64,000 nucleotides of DNA, taken from contig OZ176051.1 in NCBI GenBank assembly GCA_964247055.1, forward strand, positions 4,464,001 through 4,528,000. The letters are read 5' to 3'. The position numbers were made by a program, and so were the translations under genes. How positions within the stretch are numbered: position 1 is the stretch's first letter; every line of letters begins with the position of its first letter. The notes under the pieces are model-generated. The model did no database searches, was not told the origin of the DNA, and saw only the letters and a list, made by a program, of their open reading frames with translations. Source of the DNA: Paragordius varius. Lineage: Eukaryota; Nematomorpha. Shown here in pieces: positions 13,386 through 28,300 of this stretch.

Positions 13386-16300
13386 CTGTATTAGCCACCT
13401 CACTTGGAAAATTGGCGAATGAAACCAACATAGAAAACCCACAAATCGTATCAGCTGTTCCAGTTGCCGAATCACTTACTGCTGTATAATTAATTTTAAT
13501 ATGCCAATAAGAAAATCCAAATTAATATTCTGTTGACCACCCCAGGGCAATTTACATATATTTTACAAAAATTATACCACCTCTTTATTTCAGCTTTTGA
13601 GTTAACTCTATCTTAAAATATAATTATATAATTATCCAACTTTATATAAGTTTAAAAAGATAGATATTAAACTTTCAAGCCTATTCATAAGATTTTAAAA
13701 CATGTTTCGTATTCTACCGCTATATAACTATTTATCCAATTCGAATAGCATATTCATTAGCAATGTGGCTGCAAAATGGTTATAATAAGCCAAAACATTA
13801 TAATTGGCCTATGCGCCCAATCATGTAGTTTTAAAATTTCGACACCGGGTAAACCGTAAAGAATAGGAAAATTATTATAACAATTTGTTAGATACAAATA
13901 TATTTAATAAGCCCGAATATGTTTTTTGGATATATTAATTACGTGGTTTTTACTTAGACTATTTATGTTAGTATAATTACGTTTAAACCTAAAACATTAT
14001 TTAAGCTGGTTTAATTTTTCAAAGAAAACATTGTTATAATAAAGATTAAACTGTGGTAAACATGGAAAACTTATTAAGTGTTTTCTTCGATTTATAAACA
14101 AGATATTTAAAATGTATATTGTTAATAATATAATTTATTTAGGGAACCCATTTTCAAATTTCCGTATCTTTTCGAAATTCACCCAAGATTATTCATTTTA
14201 GCATGTTTTACATTTCATTTTAGAATAATGGAAAAACAGCCATTGAACAAAATGATCTGTAAGCAAAATGTGTAAAATATTTCAATTTTGACACTTATAT
14301 TTTAGCTTTAACAGAGCTAACAAAAAATCTTATGTAGTATTTTATCAATTTTTAAGCGATATTTTATGAAAAGCCATTTAAACCATTTCTTAGTATTTTA
14401 TATCAAAGGGTAAATTTGATTGGAACGGTAAAGCATATAATAGGCAGCCCAGCCTAAACATTTTGAAATATAATATTTTCTCTGATATACAAAAGTATTT
14501 TGCTTTAAATTTAATAAAATATGGAAACTCTATCTATCAAATTCATAAAATTTTGAAAAATTCTTTAATTTTGATATTACAAATAAAAAATTTATTCTAA
14601 TAAGGCCAAGTTAATTTTGAAAACTTGTATGTCTGTAATAGTGCCCTTTTCACTTATATTGTATGATAAAAAAATTTTAGGCTTTTTTCTCAACAATTTC
14701 TTATACCGGGTTAAACTAATGAGTATATAATATGGATTTTCAATCTAAAAGTATTTGTTAATTTAGCCAAAAAATGAAATTGTTATTGGTTCCAAACCCG
14801 CTTCATTACCAATCAGAACAGCACGCGCACCAATTAACAAGAACAAAGATATGGTTGCTAATATTCTTGATCAAGCAGGTTTTAAATTTAATTTTGGCTT
14901 TTGACGGGCCCAAACTGTCTTACTACTTATATATTGGGTTTTTAATGCTCAAGATCAGTCATTGTGTTACAACATATCGAAATAATATGATTGCTTTGTT
15001 GTTACATATGGTAAACATATGTTTAAAAAAGGTGACTAGTTATTTTATTAGCACAGTCACGGTCAAGGTGCATTCTTTACCCGTCAAGTTCATTTCTTTC
15101 AATTAAATTTGATTAATTTTTGTTTACGACCAAACCGTGCATTTGTTAATAATCTATTTACCACGTCTACTTTATGATTAAATTTTAAGAGTTAGCATTA
15201 AAAATTATACAGATGCATTCACACAATAATCAATTAATGTATCCTATCCTTTAAAGAATTAAAAATAATGTTTCAGTGCTTACGTTCTATTACGAATTTC
15301 CTATGCAATATTATGAAATAATTTCATAATCTTAAATTTTTTAGGATTAAACCAAGAACAAAAGGCATTCATTATTAGCAAAGTAAACGAAGTACAATCC
15401 AAAGGAGGAATCAAAGTTTTAACGCCTTTAGAAAAAGCAAATATAGCGCAATCTATTTTATCTAATGATAAGATAAGAGCTTTTTTGGCTGTACCAGGGA
15501 ATAAAGGTACAACAAGCTTTCATTGCTGAAACTTAGGAAAATTTTAATTACAAATACTTAAAAACACAAGACAATATTTTTTCAAAAGACAGCCATGCTT
15601 ATTTACCTTATTTTTCTTATATAAACTATTTAATTACAAGTATATAAATGTTTGTATTACAAATTTCTTTATATACTTTGGATATTACAATTGGTTATAT
15701 TATAAAATAAATTTAAATAGGTATGGCGGTCTTTGAAAAAGTATATTTGTTTTTATGTTTAACCATTTTGTCTGTGTTTACTGTAAATGTTCAAAATTAA
15801 TTAAAAAATCCCTTTAAAGCGCCAATGTAAATAACTAACATCTAACTATAAAAGATAGTATACAAAAACGTCCAAGACTTAAAAAACAATGATTATATAT
15901 GAGTTTATTATTTATCTTACAGAAAAAGTGTTAGGAGCATTACGAGCCTCTGGAATTAATATCCCAATATCCCCTCTAAGTTCCATTATAAGCGCAGCAG
16001 GAACTCCTCAAGCCGTACCAGCTGTGGCTGGACGCAAAAAACGACAAACTGCCAGAACTTTAGATCTCAAAAACACAAAAGCTAAAATGGCAAACGCAGC
16101 TGGTGGTGTCCCAGCGAGTAATTTAATTTACGTTCATATCTTTATCTATCAGCGAGCGAGCAATTTTATTGCCAATCTTTATAATTATAATGAAATAATT
16201 ACAAAATGCAACCTTTTACTTTAATATATATTTTTAAAGAGTTTAAAAGTCCATAGCACATTAACAGCCACATAATTATAAACGATAATTGTGTAATCAA

Positions 16301-19300
16301 TAATAAATGTTAACAAAAATGCAATTCTATATGGCTCCAATTTTTAGTTAATAGACCAGCAGTTTATGTAACATGCAGAAATACTTGATTATAGACCATT
16401 TCCCAGTCTAAATAAACGTTTTCCCAGTCAATCGAAACATTTTCCCAATCAATCGTTCCCAGTCAATCGAAACATTTTCCCAGTCAATAACAACATTTTC
16501 CCAGTCGATCGAAACGTTTTCCCAGTCAATAAAAACATTTTCCCAATCAATAAAAACGTTTTCCCAGTCAATAAAAACGGTTTTATTTTTAATGATTAAT
16601 ATCAAAACAAGAATATAAAAACAACTTTTAACCATTATTAGCGTAATATATGGAGATAATTTTAATTAAAAACGCAATTATTGAATGACAATTTTTCCAA
16701 GTATATTCCAGTGCACAATCTAATGACTTATTCTTTAAATGTTATAGTTTTGGAATTTGAGTTAAGATAATATTTTTTATTTTATCGATGGTTCGCATTT
16801 ATATATGCGGTTAACTGAAAAAATCTTTAGTTACGGAGGAATTAATAAAATTTATAAAAATATACCATTTTTAACACAAAGGTCATTTGACACTTTATTA
16901 TGGATCTTAAACATAAATTTTACGCTAATTTTATAATAATTAACATTTGGTTGGAGGACTAAGGCGGCCTTCCGAGTATCTTTGTGCGGGCCGCAAAAAT
17001 TTTGAAAATCTATATGCAAAAATATGCCCACAAAATCTTAGTAATATTCATACTTACGCAATTATTATGAATGAATCTATTAAATTGGTAATGAATTAAA
17101 AAAATTTGTTATATTATGTTTGTATTTTACAGTCTTATTAATCGAAAAATTATGTGAATGCCCGTATATATTTTGATTGGGGAACCGTGTGCTTTTTGAG
17201 TTAAAAATGCGGCCCGCGAAGGCATTTAGTTACACCCTTGTTTTAGTCAAATATCCTTTTTATTAAATATTTTTAAATCAAATACACTTTTATCAAAAAA
17301 TATTATCGTTTAGATATTTTTTCCGACAGTATTTTTATCGACAAACCAAGCATATTTAAAAACTATTTGAAGAGCTCCGCAAATATTAATGCGAACCATT
17401 GATAAAATAAAAAATATTATCTTATCTCAAATTCCAAAAATATAACATTTAAAGAATAAGTCATTAATGATTGTGCACTGGAATATACTTGGAAAAATTG
17501 TCATTCAATAATTGCGTTTTTAATTAAAATTATCTCCATATATTACGCTAATAATGATTAAAAGTTGTTTTTATGTTCTTGTTTTGATATTTATCATTAA
17601 AAATAAAACCGTTTTTATTGACTGGGAAAACGTTTTTATTGATTGGTAAAATGTTTTTATTGACTGGGAAAACGTTTCGATCGACTGGGAAAGCGTTTCG
17701 ATTGACTGGGAAAATGTTTCGATTGGCTGGGAAAACGTTTCGATTGACTGGGAAAGCGTTTCGATTGATTGGGAAAACGTTTCGATTGACTGGGAAAACG
17801 TTTATTTAGACTGGGAAATGGTATAGATCAGAAGTTACATTTTTGTATCAGTTATACAGAGACAAAAACCCAAAAAACACTTTTACTCAGAGTTTATTAT
17901 TTATAGGATGTTATTATCATATTAAATATCATACATTTTAATTATTTTATAAGCTTCGTTCCGTCTTTATTTTGTTTTTCATATTTCATTCATTATTATA
18001 CAGAACTGACGAAGGACGCTATACCTCATGCTGAACCCATGGGTGCAGTTCCACTTTCTGAACCAATCGCAGTATTTTATATTTCATTTGGGCAAATAAG
18101 TGACCAATTATATTTAAAAAATTTATAAAATTTATATAACATTATGCCCTGAATGGTTAATCATTTTTAACACATTCCAATCCATCTTTTTTTTCATCTT
18201 TTTAAATAATATAAAAAATATTTTAATAGTCGTCGAAAATTGGAGCCAAACCTTTAACTCGAATAGCCCGTGCTACAACGGATGCCTTGCAAAACACAGT
18301 TAATAATTATCTTTCAAAAGCAGGTGTCCTCTTTATGTTTTATCATCTTTTGTTTATTAATCATTTATTTGTATGAAAAGATGTAATGATTATCTATTTT
18401 ATAAAAGGTTTGGACCCATCACAGATATCTTTGTTTACAAGTAAAGTTCAAGAAATTCAATCTAAGGGCGGGATTAATGCCCTAACTCCTATTCAAAAAG
18501 CTGGCATTGCCCAATCCATTTTATCGAATGAGAAAATAAAAGCTTTCCTTGCAGTCCCTGGAAACAAAGGTTGCTAAATACAAAGATTAATCTTTAAAAT
18601 ATTTAATTTAAAAAGACAAAATAAAGCTCCGTTCAAGGTTTGATTATGAAACTGTTAATTATTACGACCATTAAAAATATGGATTGAGGATTCGTTCATT
18701 AATTTTTAAGCTCAATTAACTTAAATGTTTTCTACTAATAAGACAGTCATTATTATATATAATTTTACAATTTTCGGATTTAAAACATGCGCCTCTGGCT
18801 TTGGTTAAAAAAACTCAGTTTTTTGCTTGCGTTACTATCTTTAAATTTTGCTTGATAAAAATAGCTACTGTCAGTAAAATAATTATTTTGATCGTAAACG
18901 ATGAATATTTGATTTAAATTTTGACACAAATCAGCCTATTACCCCTTTATTGGGACCTGAACTGTTAAAGAAAAAAATGCCTTCTCTCAAAGTGGCAATT
19001 TTAATCAGGTTTTAAAAATTATTCATATTTTTTAATTAAGATGGACTTTTTTATGTAAACTTTTTTATACTACCACAAATATCAAATAGACACAACAACT
19101 CGCTTTTAACATGCCAACGTATTTAGTTAGCTCGATATTATATAATAATCTTTTTTTATTCACGTAGAAAAAATTATTCAGGCCCTAAGATTGATTGGAA
19201 TAAATGTGCCGACATCACCTCTCGGTGCAATTGCCGGGGCAGTAGGAGCGCCATCCTCACTCCAAGCCATTGCGGGTTTAGCGGGTCGAAGAAAAAGACA

Positions 19301-22300
19301 GACTACTCTAGCAGAACCAGTTCCTAAAGTTTTAACTGCTATAAAGAGTCCTGGAATCTCACCCGGTATTTTTTAATAAATTTTACTCATGTTTAGTCAA
19401 AAAGTGTCTTCTACAACTACAACTACAAAATTACAATTTGTAAGCATTAAATAGAGTGCGCGTTAGCATTTTATTTTTATACCTTATTTTGTTACCCAAA
19501 ACGATGAATCGTATTATTCAAATAATATATATATAGGGTTGTTTTTAAAAAAATACTCTTTTTTTCAATTTAATATATATATATATATAAATATATAATT
19601 ATAAATTTAGCATTATCGGTAGACGATATAAACAATTACCAGATATTTATCAAATCAGCCAAAGAAGAAATTATAAAAGAGCTCTCGACAGACGAAAAAG
19701 AGGCTTTAAAACTTAAAGCCAAAATTTTGAGAGAAAAATGGGAAAAAATGACACCCGAACAAAAAGCAGCTCTTAAAGCACAAGTACTAAGTGACGAGAG
19801 AGTCAAAAAATTGTTGGAAGTACCAGGAAATCAAGGTAATAACATAGATAATTATATAAAATTTTAAGTAATCATATTATTCAAATAATTTATGTATGAA
19901 ATTAGGCCACAAAATTAGCAAAGGTCATTATTGTGTTAAAATTTAATATAAAAAGATATGAAATTAGTTTTACCATAAAATATTTATTTTAAATCGTTAG
20001 AGAAAGCCAAAATGTTAATTGCCAAAATCAAGGAAATGATCGACTCTGGAACATTGTTTGGAAGCACACCTTCCGTCTCAAGAAAAAAGAGGGAAGCAGG
20101 TAGTGTTTTATCCTATTATATTTTATATATTGGATCAATTGAATTAACTGCTAAAGGAAAATTGCAAAAAATCACAACCGGCGTGTAAATTGTTTTAGTA
20201 ACCGCGATAAAATTAAAAAAGTACACCCTTTAAGTTTGAATCAAAATATTGGTTTTTTATTGATTCGTAAAATTTATTTAGCATGGTTGTTACATATAAA
20301 TTGTTAATCATTAAATAAATTGGAATAACAAAGCATAATTTTTTTTGAAAGTTTTGTATTGAATATGTTGAGTAAAAAAATGTGTGCAAATTAAATATAT
20401 TATATAATATTTATGTATTCTTGTATCTTCAGAACTCAACCAGCGAGAAAAACGACAAGCTCCAGTTCCCTCAGCGGTTAATACAGGTAAACATTTTGTC
20501 AATTGTTGCAAAAATAATATTTGTGTCATAAAGCGTTATAATTTATTTTACATAAAAACATAAAATAGCCTTATCGGTAGAAGAATTAAATAATTACCAA
20601 ATCTTCTTGAAATCTGCCAAAGAAGAAATTCAGAAGCAACTGTCGGCGGATGAAAAAGTCATTCTTAAACAGAAAGCTAAGTTATTGAAAGAAAAATGGG
20701 ACAAAATGACACCAGAGCAAAAGGCTGCGGCTAAAGCCCAAATCTTATCCAATGAGAATGTTAAAAAATTGTTGGAGGTACCTGGTAATCAAGGTAAAAA
20801 CACATTAACCATTCTTTTTTTAATATTATACATTTTATATATGTGTGAACAAACTTATATTTTTCAAAGAACAAGCAAAAATCATTCTCAAAAAAGTTCA
20901 ACAAATGATTGATTCTGGAACGTTATTTGGTTCAGCTGGTGAAGTAGCTAGAACCAAAAGAGCCGAAGGTATTTAACTTTGCTAAAAGCCTACTAAATAT
21001 TTATAATTTTGAAAAATTTATTTAAACTCTTACAATTTCTGATATGTTGAATGAACCGCAATTTCCTTTTATTGGGCTTACTAAGTTTAGGATTAACTTT
21101 GCAGTTACAAATATTTATTTATTAACACATTTATTAATGCACCATTCAAGTCCATTCATTCAAATTACCCTACGATTTTATAAAAGTTTACAAAAACATT
21201 TAGGATGCTATACTACTTTATCCTTCCCGCTTACATCCATATATCACTCCCACAGTTTATATCAGTATATATATTTTTGCTAAATAAATCAAAGGTGTCA
21301 TCGCTACCGCACCCGATTCTTTAAAGGCTCAAGCCAAAGATTTTAAAGACAACTTAGGCCAAACTTTGACTGATGAACAAAAAATGATGTTTAAAACTAA
21401 GGGAGAGGAATGGAAAGCAAAGCTGGCTGCTGGAAATTTGACTGCAGAAAATAAGGAGGCTATCAAGCAAAAAATTATTGGCAACGAAAAGGTCAAACAA
21501 TTTTTGGCCCAACCCGGAAATAAAGGTAGCTAGCTATTATATTTTATATAATATTATTGACATTATCCTTAGACAAATCCGGCCTTGTTAACATCGGGCA
21601 AAAAACATGAGATTCAATCATCATTTATTTTATATATAATTACAAAATAAATAAATATCTTGTATTGGTATTTATTTTTTACTTGCTGATGATAATTATA
21701 ATAGATTTTATAAAAACTCCCGCATAGGACAAAATGAAAAGGAGCTAAAACTTTCGAAACATAAACTAAAAAAATACTCTTGTTAAAAGTATTTTTGGTT
21801 AAATATGCTTTTGCATTAAGCATTTACAATATTATATGTATGATAATATTCATAATATATGTGATATGTTATGTATAATAGAAAAAGCTCAACAATTAGC
21901 CGCAGGTCTTAAAGCAAAGGTTGGTGGTACTATGGTGCCTCAAGGTGATATAGTGGTTCGCAAACGAAGAGATATAGAAAGTTAATGAATAATATATTTA
22001 GTATTTTTTTGTTTAGCACATTATATATTTTAAGTATCCACGTACCTAGATATCGAAATCTTTTTTTATGAAACCAAAATTAGCTTTTGTCGTTCGTTGA
22101 ATACGGTTCTTTTGGAAATTTAATAATACTATCTGTGAAATATAAAAATAGAATCAGTAATTGTTTGACAAAAAATAATAAAACCGGCGAAAAAGTTCGT
22201 TTAAGAACAATTATCATGATAATCGTTTTTACAAAAATATATGGAGCTAGAATCTAACAATTAAGACTGATAGAAACAGAATTTTAAATTTTTTCATCCT

Positions 22301-25300
22301 GAGCCGTAATAAAAATATTCAATTTTACCAAATACTTATAAATTGAAACTCATTTGGATATATTTTTATATAATGTGTAATCTTTAATCTTGATTAAAAC
22401 CAAAAAATAGGTATTAAACTTTGAATAGCTTTTTAAATAATATATTTGGTTTTTGGTGAAAATAGTAAGTGAAATTGATATTGCAAGTAATTCCCGAAAC
22501 AAACGTGCCGCAGTAGAAGGTAATTGATTATTATAGAAAAAAGTTTATCGAAGTAATTTTTGTTTTCTATATTTTATGCATTTATCAGGCGTGGGTGTTG
22601 GAGAAAATAAAGATCTGAAAGCTAAAGTCGATTCATTAAAAGTAAAATTTGGCGAAACTTTGTCGGATGAACAAAAGGCAGCATTAAAAACCAAAAGTGA
22701 CCAAATCAAAACTAAATTCTCCGAAGGTCAGCTAACCACTGAAGATAAAAATGCTATTAAAGAAAAAATTTTGGGAAATGAAAAAGTTAAAGAATTTCTA
22801 GCTCAACCAGGCAATAAGGGTATATAAATTAAATATTTTCGATAAAATATAATTCAATATAAATATAGTTTCTATGTTACTGGAATCAGAGTTATGAAAA
22901 GCATTAGGATATCATTATAAGACATCTGTTTTGATATTACTAAGGGAGCTGGCCTAATTTTTCTATATGCAATGTTCATTTATAATATAATACATTTTAT
23001 AGAAAAGGCTCAGAAATTTGCAGGAGAAGTTAAAGCCAAAATAAATGCTAAAATTCCACAAGGTGACATAATACCCGCAGTTAGTACTAGGAGGCGTAGG
23101 GAAATACCAGGTTATTATACTGATTTGATATTATCGAAATTATTCATTCATTTATTGCTAAAATTTGTATTTAGTTGAGATCCAAATAGCCGAAATTAAA
23201 GAAAAATTATAACGATATAAGAAAGTTTTTTACACTTTTGTAGTAAGTGCTCCATATCAGAGAATGGCAAAATTTGAGCATGTTTTTCGTCATAAAATTT
23301 TGCTTCATTTTAAAAAATATCACTAAAATATATTACTACCTATAAAAAGTAAAACAATATTTTTAAAATATTTTAATTTTAAGATGTGGACTCCGAAAGT
23401 CCCAAATTTTTTCGCTCTTCTAAAATGGGCCGACCAGTCATCTTAAAATAAAGAAATGCCGGGATTGCGCGATAAAATTTTATATATTCTAAGTTTTGAC
23501 ATCAAAAAGTATTTTTGAAAAAATGCATATTTTTGCAAAAATTTAATTTTAAGCAAAATTTTGTTGAACCGTATTTTATCCTTTTTTAAGCATGGTAGAA
23601 ACGGTATAAAAACGCTTTTAGATATTATAAAAGCACTTTGTCCATATAATTTGTTTATGCTAAACATTCTATCACATCATAATTTTGATTAAAATATTCG
23701 TTCGTCTTAAAAAATATTTCAAATATAATTTGTGTTTTTTTATAAAAATTCACCAAAATTCGAAATTAAAATTCTGAAGCGATAGAAATGTTCAGCATCA
23801 TTAAATTATATATTAAAAGTGTTTTTATAATATCTAAAAGCGTTTTTATACCGTTCCTTATATGCCTAAAAATAGTGTGAAAAATGCTTCAACAAATTTT
23901 TGCTAAAAATTAAATTTTTGTAGAAAAGTATACATTTTTAAAAAAATATTTTTTTGATGTCAAAATTTAACATATATTTAAAATTTTTATCGTGCATACC
24001 CGGCATTGCGTTTGTTTTAAAAGAACTAGCCCATTTTCGAAGAGCGAAAAAATTTTGGACTTTGGGCCACATCTAAAAAAATATTTTAAAAAAATTGTTT
24101 TCCTTTTTATAGGTAGTTTATAATATATATTTTAGTGATATTTTTCGAAATGAAGCATTTAGCTTTCACCAAAAAAATTTCATGACAAAAAATAAGCTCA
24201 AATTTTGCCATTTTCTGATATTGAGCACTTACCACAAAAGTGTATAACTTTCTTATATCACTCGTAAGAGCCAAAACCAAAAGCACCATGATAATCCTGA
24301 TACATTTTTCTAAAAGAATATATTTAATCATCAGGTTGTTTTTTATACCCCCCGAAAATGGACGCAGTGTAATTAATAACATAAAGATATTTATATTACA
24401 CAAACAGTTCAACTACAAATGGAGGCTATAAAAGCGCAATTTGCAAAAATGACACCTGAGGAACGGGCAAAACTTCAAGCCCAAATACAAACGATTCAAA
24501 ATCGACTTAAAACTTTCACACCAGACGAAAAAGTTCAATTGCAACAAAAATTAGCCGCTAATCCAGACTTCGTAAACCTAAAAACATGGATCTCTCAACC
24601 TGGAAACAATGGTTTTTGTTATTAAGTGACATCTTAAAAACTGACGAAATTTAAAATTAAAATTGTTTAGGTGAGATATGTGCTCAGTTTAATTTGTGTC
24701 GTCATCAAACAACAAAATTAGTTAAAAATTAAATTTTGTACAAAATTAATATATAGCAAAAGACTCAATTGTTTTGAGTAAAACAAATAGTAGTTCTGTT
24801 TTATCCTTCTGTAATAATATAATAAGTGGAAAAAGAAAATTTTACCAAATTCTAAATCCCTATTTTAACTTTTATAATTGAGATGCAATAAATTTTTTGT
24901 ATTTTTAGAAAAAATAAAAAAAATAATCGCCGACATTTCATCCAAAATCAACGCAAAAGTAGTCCAAAATGTACCAAAACCAGCCCGAAAAAGGAGAGCT
25001 ATCGATGGTAATATTCTTATGCTAAATATATATACCTTTGCCATTAGTTAAATTTATTGTAAAATAGAAATTAGGCCATAAAATGGCAAACAATAACCGG
25101 AAAAATTATTATCCTATACATATATTCAGTTCAAAATCAAATCGAGGCTATTAAAACACAATTGTCAAAAATGACACCTGACGAACAAAAGAATCTTCAA
25201 GCTCAAATTCAAGCCATATTGAATCGGTTAAAAACTATGACACCAGAGGAGAAAGCCATGCTTCAACAAAAACTTGCAACCAATCCAGAATATGCCAATC

Positions 25301-28300
25301 TCAAAACTTGGTTAATGCAACCCGGGAATAAGGGTATTAAAACTTGGATAACAGCAACGATAAATAAATTATCAATTAATATTACTACATAAAACGATTC
25401 CAATTTTACAAATTTGTATTATATCAGAAAAACTCAAAAAATTGGTCGCAGACATCGGGTCAAAAATAAAAGCTCAATCACCTGCTGGAATGTTACCTAC
25501 CCGCAAAAGAAGGGACGTTGATGGTATGAATTTTAGTTAAATTAATTCATCTGCAACGATTATTTACTCAAGGATATTAATGAATTCTAATTCCCTTTTA
25601 TTTTATATAAATATTGAATGCATCAATAAAAGACTTTATTTTAGTGCAAGCTCAACTTGAGGCCCTAAAAGTTCAATTCGCTAAAATGACTCCTGCTGAG
25701 CGGGCTAACTTACAAGCCCAAATACAAACGATCCAAAATCGACTTAAAACTTTAACGCCAGACGAAAAAGTGCAATTGCAAAAAAAATTAGCCGCTAATC
25801 CAGACTTCGTAAACCTGAAAACATGGATCTCTCAACCTGGAAACAAGGGTTTTTGTTACTAATTTACATCTTAATTAAAACTTACAAAATTTAAAATTAA
25901 AATCGTTTAGGTAAGATATGTGCTTACTTTTGTGTCGTCATTTAACCACAAAATTAGTTAAAAATTAAATTTTTGTACAAAATAAATACATAGCAAAAGA
26001 CTCAATTGTTTCGAGTAAAACAAATAGTAGTTCTGTTTTATCCATAATATAATAAGTGCAAAAAGAAAATTCCACCAAATTTAACTTATATAATTGAGAT
26101 GCAATATATAATGTGTATTTTTAGAAAAAATAAAAAAAGTAATCGCCGACATTTCATCCAAAGTCAACGCAAAAGTAGTCCAAAATGTACCAAAACCGGC
26201 CCGAAAAAGGAGAGCTATCGATGGTTAATATCCTTAAAATATATACCTTTGCTATTATTAAAATTAATTGTAAAATAGAAATTACGCCATAAAATGCCAA
26301 ATAACCGGACAAATTATTATCCTATACATATATTAAACAGTTCAAAATCAAATCGAGGCTATTAAAACACAATTGTCAAAAATGACACCCGATGAGCAAA
26401 AGAATCTTCAAGCTCAAATTCAAGCCATATTGAATCGGTTAAAAACTATGACACCAGAGGAGAAAGCCATGCTTCAACAAAAACTTGCAGCCAATCCAGA
26501 ATATGCCAACCTCAAAACTTGGTTAATGCAACCCGGGAATAAGGGTATTAAAACTTGAATAACAGCACAACAATTAATACATTAATAAATATTACTATAT
26601 AACGATTCCAGTTTTACAAATAATATTTGCTCTTGTATTATGTCAGAAAAACTAAAAAACTTGGTCGCAGACATCGGGTCGAAAATAAAAGCTCAATCAC
26701 CTGATGGAATGTTATCTACCCGCAAAAGAAGGGACGTTGATGGTATGAATTTTAGTTAAATTAATTCATCTGCAACGATACATTTACTCAAGTATACTAA
26801 TAATTTCTAATTTCCTTTTTATTTAAATATTTAATGTATTAATAAAAGACTTTATTTTAGTGCAAGCTCAACTTGAAGCGCTAAAAGTTCAATTCGCTAA
26901 AATGACTCCTGCTGAGCGGGCTAACTTACAAGCCCAAATACAAACGATTCAAAATCGACTTAAAACTTTAACGCCAGACGAAAAAGTCCAATTACAACAA
27001 AAATTAGCCGCTAATCCAGACTTCGTAAACCTAAAAACATGGATCTCTCAACCTGGAAACAAGGGTTTTTGTTACTAATTTACATCTTAATTAAAACTTA
27101 CAAAATATAAAATTAAAATCGTTTAGGTGAGATATGTGCTCAGTTTAATTTGTGTCGTCATCAAACAGCAAAATTAGTTAAAAATTAAATTTTTATAAAA
27201 AATTAATACATGGCAAAAGACTGAATTGTTTTGATTAATACAAATAGTAGTTCTGTTTTATCCATAATATAATAAGTGCAAAAAGAAAATTCCACCAAAT
27301 TTAACTTATATAATTGCGATGCAATAAATTTTTTGTATTTTTAGAAAAAATAAAAAAAGTAATCGCCGACATTTCATCCAAAGTCAACGCAAAAGTAGTC
27401 CAAAATGTACCAAAACCGGCCCGAAAAAGGAGAGCCATCGATGGTTAATAAGCTAAATATATATACCTTTGCTATTATTAAAAATTATTGAAAATAGAAA
27501 TTAGGCCATAAAATGCCAAATAATAATGGAAAAATTATTATCCTATACATATATTAAACAGTTCAAAATCAAATCGAGGCTATTAAAACACAATTGTCAA
27601 AAATGACACCTGATGAGCAAAAGAATCTCCAAGCTCAAATTCAAGCCATATTGAATCGGTTAAAAACTATGACACCAGAGGAGAAAGCCATGCTTCAACA
27701 AAAACTTGCAGCCAATCCAGAATATGCCAATCTCAAAGCTTGGTTAATGCAACCCGGCAATAAGGGTATTAAAAGTTGGATAACATCAACAATTAATAAA
27801 TTATTGGGTGGGATGATAAAAAAATTTTTTTGACTTGACTTGCAAGTTTTTAAAGTCATGGCTTGTTTTCATTTGATAAAAAATCTTAACATTACGCGAC
27901 TTAAGTCAAGCAAGAAGACTTGATTCGGAGGTGATAAATAATCATATGATCAAGTAAAACTTAAAGATTTTGCAGGTGTGGTGTAGGGCACACTTGACAG
28001 ATTTAAATGGATAAAATTATTTTGGAAACTATTTATGTAAAAATTTAGGTTTTAAATGTAATTCAGACCTTTGTTAATGCTCTAAATTGTTACTTTGATA
28101 AATTTTGGCTAATTAACCTATTCATTGGTGGATACAAAAAGGGATAAATTTATAGAAAAACTCTGCTAATATTTAAGAACATGGCATATAAAAAGATGCT
28201 AAATATATCGATTCCGTGAACGCAAAAAAATTTGATTCTCGAAAATTTCTTAAAATTAATAATTAAATATTAATCTTGTAAAATTTCAAATCTTCGTTTA

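Larger units (their letters stand above)
13386..19365 (+). other. Polyprotein exon block 1: two D-C-A-B units
   Basis: Unit 1: D1 13386-13483, C1 14767-14878, A1 15345-15506, B1 15923-16117. Unit 2: D2 18004-18071, C2 18230-18323, A2 18408-18569, B2 19168-19365. D exons share a GAVPLSEPIA/SAVPVAESLTA end. C exons share IGxKPxxxxIxxARA and end in xAG. A1 and A2 are both 162 nt and share SKVxEIQSKGGI, ILSN(D/E)KI(R/K)AFLAVPGNK. B1 and B2 share GINxPxSPL and end in GRKKRQT or GRRKRQT. Phases match position by position in the two units (1-0, 0-1, 1-1, 1-1), showing that a whole four-exon block was duplicated long ago. The intron 16118-18003 holds a 1.4 kb foldback element. Confidence 0.8.

Noticed and set aside
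16408-16635. Repetitive protein-like frames (IDWENVF and TGKTF repeats) here and at 17618-17809
   Set aside because: They are translations of the subterminal 20-mer array in the foldback element. The two loci are inverted copies of each other.
17618-17809. Regularly spaced ~20-bp repeats resembling a CRISPR array
   Set aside because: Units are contiguous without unique spacers, lie in the arm of a eukaryotic foldback element, and have an inverted partner array.
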